DNA of 20,997 bases from CAYJAD01 sp964370835. Lineage in GTDB: Bacteria; Desulfobacterota; Desulfovibrionia; Desulfovibrionales; Desulfovibrionaceae. The stretch is taken from NCBI GenBank assembly GCA_964370835.1, contig CAYJLO010000049.1, positions 1 through 20,997 on the forward strand. Direction: 5' to 3'. Under the pieces are notes generated by a model, which worked only from the letters and a program-made list of their open reading frames with translations, was not told the DNA's origin and searched no databases. A program made the position numbers and the translations under genes. Each line of letters starts with the position of its first letter. Within the stretch, counting starts at the first letter, position 1. Below, piece after piece: positions 20,721 through 20,997 of this stretch.

Positions 20721-20997
20721 ATGAAAAAAATTTGTACATTACTCTTAACTGCAGGTATGCTTTTAGGTGTTGCTGGCGGTGCATCTGCCATTGACTTTAA
20801 AGTAAAAGGCCAATGGATGTATAGCTTTGGCTTGGTGGATACCAATTTTAATAATAGTCCCGGCGGTACGACACCCGGAGTCACCACCACTGATGCATTT
20901 CAAGCACAGCAACGAGTGCGCTTGCAAATTGACGCCGTGGCTTCCGAAGCTCTTTCCGGCACAGTGTTCTTTGAAATTGGCGATCAATCATGGGGGA
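20721..20997 (+). CDS. Outer-membrane porin, N-terminal fragment
   Basis: The frame runs off the window, so only the first 92 residues are seen. A signal peptide MKKICTLLLTAGMLLGVAGG with ASA-ID cleavage at about residue 23 is followed by amphipathic beta strands (IDFKVKGQWMYSFGLVDTNF, AQQRVRLQIDAVASEALSGT, VFFEIGD). This pattern fits the Desulfovibrio outer-membrane homotrimeric porin, a general diffusion channel that is usually very abundant. GAGGGAGAAG directly before the ATG is a strong ribosome site, and a clear promoter lies upstream. Confidence 0.85.
   Translation, partial: MKKICTLLLTAGMLLGVAGGASAIDFKVKGQWMYSFGLVDTNFNNSPGGTTPGVTTTDAFQAQQRVRLQIDAVASEALSGTVFFEIGDQSWG

Overview
The window looks like a chromosomal stretch of a Desulfovibrio-type sulfate reducer (Desulfovibrionaceae, Desulfobacterota) of moderate GC. 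The pointers are a rubrerythrin for oxidative defence, a DUF362 protein with two [4Fe-4S] clusters, a C-terminal porin fragment resembling the Desulfovibrio outer-membrane homotrimeric porin, and short repeats that resemble ones common in that group. The taxonomic call is inference from gene content; species cannot be read from this sequence.

Layout. (1) 1-6430: a block bracketed by an exact 55-bp inverted repeat (1-55 and 6373-6427). It holds a small unknown gene (minus), a TPR gene (plus), a DUF721/DciA-like gene (minus) and a plus-strand surface-sugar operon: manC (GDP-mannose synthesis), fcl (GDP-fucose synthesis), a small membrane protein and a GT4 glycosyltransferase. (2) 6289-6600: a gene-free repeat patch. 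(3) 6601-8696: a minus-strand three-gene operon of a lipoprotein, an exported TPR protein and a small acidic unknown. (4) 8697-9107: a fold-rich gap, then serS (9108-10394). (5) 10395-10706: twin terminators around a two-hairpin repeat element. (6) 10707-15413: minus strand, a REC/HD-GYP response regulator and an Mla-type lipid-transport operon (mlaE with fused STAS domain, mlaF, mlaD, auxiliary lipoprotein). (7) 15414-15936: a 131-bp palindromic repeat, an orphan terminator and a good promoter for the DUF362 ferredoxin-like gene. (8) 17059-17413: a second, inverted copy of the two-hairpin element, again between twin terminators. (9) 17414-19414: overlapping rnhB, yraN-family and rsmI genes. 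(10) 19415-20997: a bidirectional terminator, rubrerythrin (minus), a palindrome-rich gap and the 5' end of a porin gene running off the window.

How it fits together: several loci concern the envelope (GDP-sugar and glycosyl transfer, Mla lipid trafficking, two lipoproteins, an exported TPR protein, a porin); the rest is housekeeping (serS, rnhB, rsmI, DciA-like) or redox defence. The most unusual content is not coding. At least four families of small repeats fill the gaps. One ~122-bp element occurs twice in opposite orientation, each time with a near-copy of the local transcription terminator on both sides. Two repeat families supply the stop codon of the gene they abut. No CRISPR array, tRNA, rRNA, transposase or integrase gene was seen.
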